In this document: positions 59,259 through 64,000 of the stretch, piece after piece
How the letters are laid out: every line of letters starts with the position of its first letter
Position numbering within the stretch: the first letter of the stretch is position 1
Position numbers and translations under genes: made by a program
The notes under the pieces: model-generated
Told to the model about the DNA's origin: nothing
What the model saw: only the letters and a program-made list of their open reading frames with translations
Databases searched by the model: none
Origin: Cryptomeria japonica
Taxonomy: Eukaryota > Streptophyta > Pinopsida > Cupressales > Cupressaceae
Direction: 5' to 3'
Assembly: GCF_030272615.1 (NCBI RefSeq)
Contig: NC_081406.1
Location: 402,394,939-402,458,938, forward strand
DNA length: 64,000 nt

Positions 59259-60147
59259 TTATATATATATATATATATATAACTATTCCATATTATTACC
59301 ATTTAATAAAAAAATTTCTCCCAAAGTATGTAGGGTTTTGGACCCCCTTTTTCTTTTATTTTATACTTGTTTCCCTCCCACCGCACACACACTCATTTTA
59401 AATCTTAGGCGGGTGTTTTGCCCTAACCCGAACTAGGGTTAGGGCGAAAAGAATAACTTCACCCCCTTTTTCTTTTTCTTATCCCGTGAGTGTGTTGTTG
59501 CAGGGTGTGTGTGGGGGAGAGTCACGGCCGAACAAGCAGCGCGCAGGGGTGGTCCGAGCAAAACCCCCGTGCCTGCTTACGGGTAGCGAGCGGTGTTTTT
59601 AAACTTATTTTTTTTTGTTTGAAACCCGCCCCCCCGGGCGCTCGTTTTTATTTTATTTGCTTGCAACGCCGAGGGGGAAAAGGCAGAGAGGAAGGGTGGA
59701 GCGGCTCTGCAGGCACCGCCGGCTGCGGACGGCGCCGTCGCAGGCTGCGGCTCCCGCAGGCTGCGGAGTCGCCGCCTACAGTCTGCGGCTGCCGCAGGCT
59801 GCGGCTGCCGCCGCCGCCGCAGGGAGCTGCGGCCCGCGCAGGCCTTTGATAAACGTTTCTTGTTTAAAGCAAGTTTAAAACATTCGCAAAATATGGTTTT
59901 CTTGGGTAATTTCAACAGTGAAGTTTGTTTTTTTATTATCGCATGTAGCTTTTTGTTTGCTGTGCGATACATAGGGTTAAAAACCCTCGAAGGCTATAAT
60001 ATGGTTTTTTTTTTTGTTTAATAACATTTATATATATATAAATATGTATATTTATATATATATATATAAATATAATATAATCTGGTAAAATGAAATGTTT
60101 CAGGTTCTCTGTTTGAAACTGGCAGTTTTTGTAAATGAATAAATATA

Positions 60148-60187
<40 letters not shown>

Positions 60188-62972
60188 TATATGTATATAT
60201 ATATATATATATCTATATATATATTTGATATACTTAATCATGCTATCAGTTTACATCTCTTTTTTTTTTTGGGTAATATCAGATCTGGAAAAGTATTATT
60301 TCTCTTACTTTTTTAAAACAGATTCTTCTTAAATGATTCTTAATGGTTAAATATATATATATTTTTTTTAAAAGGACTGGTTCAACAAGATTATCAGATC
60401 TTCTTGCTGTTTTATAATATTATCAGAGCTGTATCAATTATATATATTTTTTTTTGTATAAACCAGTTTGTCCAAACAACATTTAAAAGCAATAAATATT
60501 AAAAGCTAAATATTCCCCCCCCCCCCCTTTTGCAAAGAATAAACTACAAATGATAAGATTTCTTTTTCTGCAACTAATGGAAAATTAATGACTCTCCTCT
60601 TTTCTTTATGCAAAACATTAAAAATCAAGATGCAAACTCACATTTCATTTTCTTTTGCAAAACTACCAAGTAGGGAAAACATGGGTATTCATTGACAGAT
60701 ATAAATACAAAATTGATAAGGATACAAAATAAATATTAATACAAATGGGATGAAATCCCAACAATGCTTTCTCTCTACATAATAACTTGAAGATAATACA
60801 AAACTTTTCTCTTTCTTGAAAGTAAATGCTACAAAAGCTCACATTCTTCTTTTAGACACTAAAACATTGAAATCTCTCCATTTCTCCTTTTTTTAAAAAC
60901 ATTTTTCTGCAACACAAGCAGCAACATAGCTCTTAATCCTTCTTTTCCCATTCCCATGCAACCTGCAATAAAACACATTTTTGACCATGGGAAGCTCACC
61001 TCCCAGCCTAGGCTTACTAGAAGCCACCCCCGAGCTTGGAGAACCAAGCACTAGACGGGTTACAAACATGCAAAAACCACAACAAAACATAGGAACATAT
61101 TTACATTCAAATTTTCCCTTCCCAAGCTACACATTCACCACTTTCATGGTGACTCTTCCATGGGTGGAAGTGGACCAAGTACCAATGGGGAGAATGCATG
61201 CCAAAACAATACAACATAAGCCACCTCATGGCAACACAAATGCAACCAAAAATACTTCCTCAATTCCTTATGCCCCCCCCAAAAGGCTCAAGGCCATATT
61301 TACTCCCCTTATGACCCCCAAATGCATACACAAGGCTATGCATCAAGGGTCACCAAGGACACCCTTGAGAACACTGTCCACAAGGAGAGCCTCTCACCCA
61401 TGGCTGTCATACTCCTTCCACCCCAAGATCTTCCTACCCTCCCAAGGGTAGGAGATCTTGGACACTCCCAAAACAACAAGAAACACAAACAATCACATAG
61501 AAAAGAAAACTACACATTTTAACTTCAACAAAAACTTCATAAAACACATTCTTACAAGCAACTCTTTTCTTTTCAAAACAACATAACTAACACTTACAAC
61601 ATAACAAAAGGAGGTAAGAGGTAACCAACCTTATTCTGCCAATAGGTTTGCTAAAATTAGTTGGGGATGAGCTGCCCAAATTCCACACTAACTTTCTCCA
61701 AATTCCCACCAAAAGTGCTAAACTCCTACTAACTTTTTCAAAACAAGCATAATCTCCCAGGAAGGAGAGTGGGTGATTACTCACTAAGTTTCCAAATTCT
61801 TGCCTAAGAAGGCCTCTCACACACTTCCCAACCCCTTGGGTGAGGTGTGAGTTCCCATTGGTTGCCCTTCCCAAACTCTTACACATTACCAAAATTGGAA
61901 AGGGAAAAGGTGGAAGAAGATGGGGAAGAGAGTTTGACATCTAAAGGGAAGGTTCTCTATCCTAGGAGGAACTTTCTAAGTTGAATTTTCGTTCATCTTG
62001 GAAACACCACTTTTTGAAGTGATGACATAGTCACATGGGAGAAGCCACAAGTTGCAAAATGCCCCTAACCCATAGGTATACCCTTTGGACCTTTGGAAAA
62101 GCCTAAAAACTTACCCTAGGAGTCCATTAAACCCTTTGGAAAACCAACTGAAGTTTACCTACGGGTCAAACTTGAGTTGACCACTCCCAAGACTCCCTAC
62201 CCAAGGAAAATTTGGGACCACACTCATGTTTTTGAATGGCTTTGGTAGAAACAAAACTCCCTCCAAGAGACAAGTCAAAATCAATGACACTAATCAGCAC
62301 ATGTGTCAAGTGACACAACAAAAATACAATATAAAAATCACACATGGAATTTGTCTCTTGAAGGATTACACATATACATATAAATTAAATTTTACACTCA
62401 AGAATTATAGACATCACAAATAAAATACATTACAAGGGGGTGTTGTCTCTCCAAATAGACAACTCCCGGCTTAACAAATGCACATTGGTCTAGGCTTGGT
62501 TCTCCATATAAATTCCATGGTCACATGGATAATTTTCCTGCGCATCTCAATTAACACATTAGTAACTCCAATAATCACAATTATACATAATCAAATACAT
62601 GGATTTCATTACATATCCAACACTCATACATTTGACAACAATAAATCAATATCTCATTCGTTCAAATTCAATTTCACATAAGCAATCAACATAATTTTCT
62701 AAAATTGAACCATTCATAAATATGCATCATTTTTCTATCATCAAAATAAAATCCTGCAAATTTATAATAATGACATTCACCATCATAATGTAATTCATAT
62801 CTAAAGTTTCATAATCATCATGCATGAAATAAAGCATCAACATATGTCAGTGTGATCCAAATCATGGAATCATATAAGTTCTAAGTCCATAAAGCATAAA
62901 ATAAAGCATCCATAATAGTCTCAATATGCAAATAACTGAAAATGTCAAACTGAATCGGGGTAGGGCCTCACA
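58545..62972 (-). repeat. Chromovirus 5' LTR
   Basis: 4,428 bp, partner of 49199-53601. Should carry the promoter on the minus strand; the many TA runs prevent me from choosing a TATA box. Confidence 0.95.
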
Positions 62973-62977
62973 CAAGG

Positions 62978-63751
62978 TATATGAATATTACATAGAGGGG
63001 ATTGCACATGCAATCAGGCCAATTGCCTAGAGCTCACTACTCAAAGAGAAGTCTCACTAACTTACACAACACTATAGAGTGATTACAATAAAAAATGAAC
63101 TTATAAATTGCATCTGACCATGCTAGATAAGTTCTGATTCAAGCTCTATTAACCCTCTTTGTGTATCAATTCAATGATACTTTGTTCTACCCTATTCTGC
63201 TACTGATTGAGACTATGCACATGAAATTGCGCACTAAAGCTTTCTATCGCTAACCAAAATGCATACCATCAATATCCAATTTATTTGCAACCATAATCAC
63301 ATTCCAAAAACATCATGTAATCCATTGCTAAAAGATCCCCTTAAATACTATATTAACTTGCTAAACATCTCGGTCACAATAAAGAAAATAAAACCTGTTG
63401 GCTATCGAATCACAAGCTATAACACACAATATCGATGACCATGTTGGCCTTCATGTGCTAGAAAAAATTCCATGAAATAAATAATTAGGACCACAAGATA
63501 TCTTAGTCGGGTCCCATCCTTAACCGGGTTCCAAATACACATTACCAGGATCAAGATTTAGCCGGTTATAAAGCAAAGTGAATATATCGGTTGACTGTAG
63601 TGAATACCGGTTAGTCGAAACAAAGAAAAATGATAGAATAATGAATCCTGATGGAAGATATAGACACTAGAAGATGAGTTTCCAGATGAGTTGCCATCAA
63701 TGACAAACCTAAATACCATTTTCTTTACCGGATGAGTGTCAATTGCCAACA
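62978..63751 (-). repeat. NA-4 LTR, right part
   Basis: Continues 49198 after one target copy. Ends GCCAACA at 63751. The full LTR would be about 1,005 bp. Several ACCGGTT motifs. Confidence 0.75.
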
Positions 63752-63766
63752 ATCTCCCCCTTTGGT
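63752..63766 (-). promoter_or_regulatory. NA-4 terminal PPT
   Basis: Plus strand ATCTCCCCCTTTGGT, touching the LTR. A second tract, TTCCCCCTTTC near 63900-63910, is followed by ACATCAATGACAAAG. Confidence 0.8.
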
Positions 63767-64000
63767 ATTGATGATAACACTCATGTGAAAAATGACCATC
63801 CCCAACCATCCCTAAATCTGCCCCCCCCGAGCTATACATTCATTCTATATACATCTGGTATACTCCCATTGAGTGATTTATACATTTTTCACTTTATTCT
63901 TCCCCCTTTCACATCAATGACAAAGCGGGGTGCCCACAAATTTTTTTTTATAGAGATATAAATGTCGATTCTATACAAGCTTCAAAATATTGGCATACAT
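63752..64000 (-). mobile_element. NA-4 internal 3' end, continues beyond the window
   Basis: 249 bp of 3' UTR with the two PPTs. The coding part lies to the right of the window, so whether it also carries ORF2 cannot be seen. The PPT layout predicts that it does. Confidence 0.6.

Larger units (their letters stand above)
49199..62972 (-). mobile_element. Ty3/gypsy chromovirus (Tekay/Del-like), young, nearly intact
   Basis: 13.77 kb on the minus strand: 5' LTR 58545-62972, primer site, gag-pol 53612-58378, PPT, 3' LTR 49199-53601. Exact 5 bp target duplication CAAGG at 49194-49198 and 62973-62977. By eye the LTRs differ by about 30 substitutions in some 4.2 kb plus microsatellite and small indels, well under 1 percent. 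Long LTRs, tRNA-iMet primer site and an integrase with a C-terminal chromodomain-like tail fit the Tekay/Del lineage; the lineage call needs a tree. Confidence 0.93.

Overview
This 64 kb window is plant nuclear DNA made almost entirely of LTR retrotransposons nested in one another. I see no convincing single-copy host gene, no tRNA or rRNA gene and nothing prokaryotic. The very high density of nested elements, Ty1/copia and Ty3/gypsy remnants with tRNA-iMet-type primer sites, poly-C tracts near LTR ends and long (TA)n tracts fit a large-genome seed plant, possibly a gymnosperm. The species is an inference and is not proven here.

Layout. 1-11244 (+): a partial tandem array of a pol-less element, here called NA-1: 3' half of one copy, shared LTR, a complete internal region, LTR. 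11245-16847: LTR fragments of other elements, an antisense fragment of a plant mobile domain gene, and low-complexity DNA. 16848-23334 (-): NA-2, a second pol-less element with the same plan. 23335-25313 (+): the RNase H end, 3' UTR and LTR of a true Ty1/copia element, into which NA-2 lies. 25580-48884 (+): a large LARD-like element with ~3.2 kb LTRs and a decayed gag-like ORF but no pol. It has been hit by a miniature LTR element (27760-29900), by NA-3 (33088-40381, -), by an inverted LTR pair (43862-46163) and by a solo LTR (46967-48087). 48968-end: the LTR and 3' end of a fourth pol-less element (NA-4, -), split by a young Ty3/gypsy chromovirus (49199-62972, -) with 4.4 kb LTRs and a 5 bp target duplication.

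The main result is the NA group. NA-1, NA-2 and NA-3 share one architecture: LTR, tRNA-iMet primer site, a short gag of coiled coil plus CCHC knuckles, then a roughly 1,030-1,110 codon second ORF (ORF2) in place of pol, then a doubled polypurine tract and LTR. ORF2 starts MASSS or MASSR, has at least two conserved regions and a coiled-coil C-terminus, and matches no family I can name with confidence. The NA-1 LTR resembles the LTR of the copia fragment at 23980, so a Ty1/copia (SIRE-like) element is the likely supplier of enzymes.

Nearly every coding region is broken. The chromovirus is the freshest, with only two in-frame stops in about 1,590 codons. Stops in the older ORFs look mostly like C-to-T changes at glutamine or arginine codons, as expected from decay of methylated DNA. 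Similarities and counts were judged by eye from the sequence; no database search was run.
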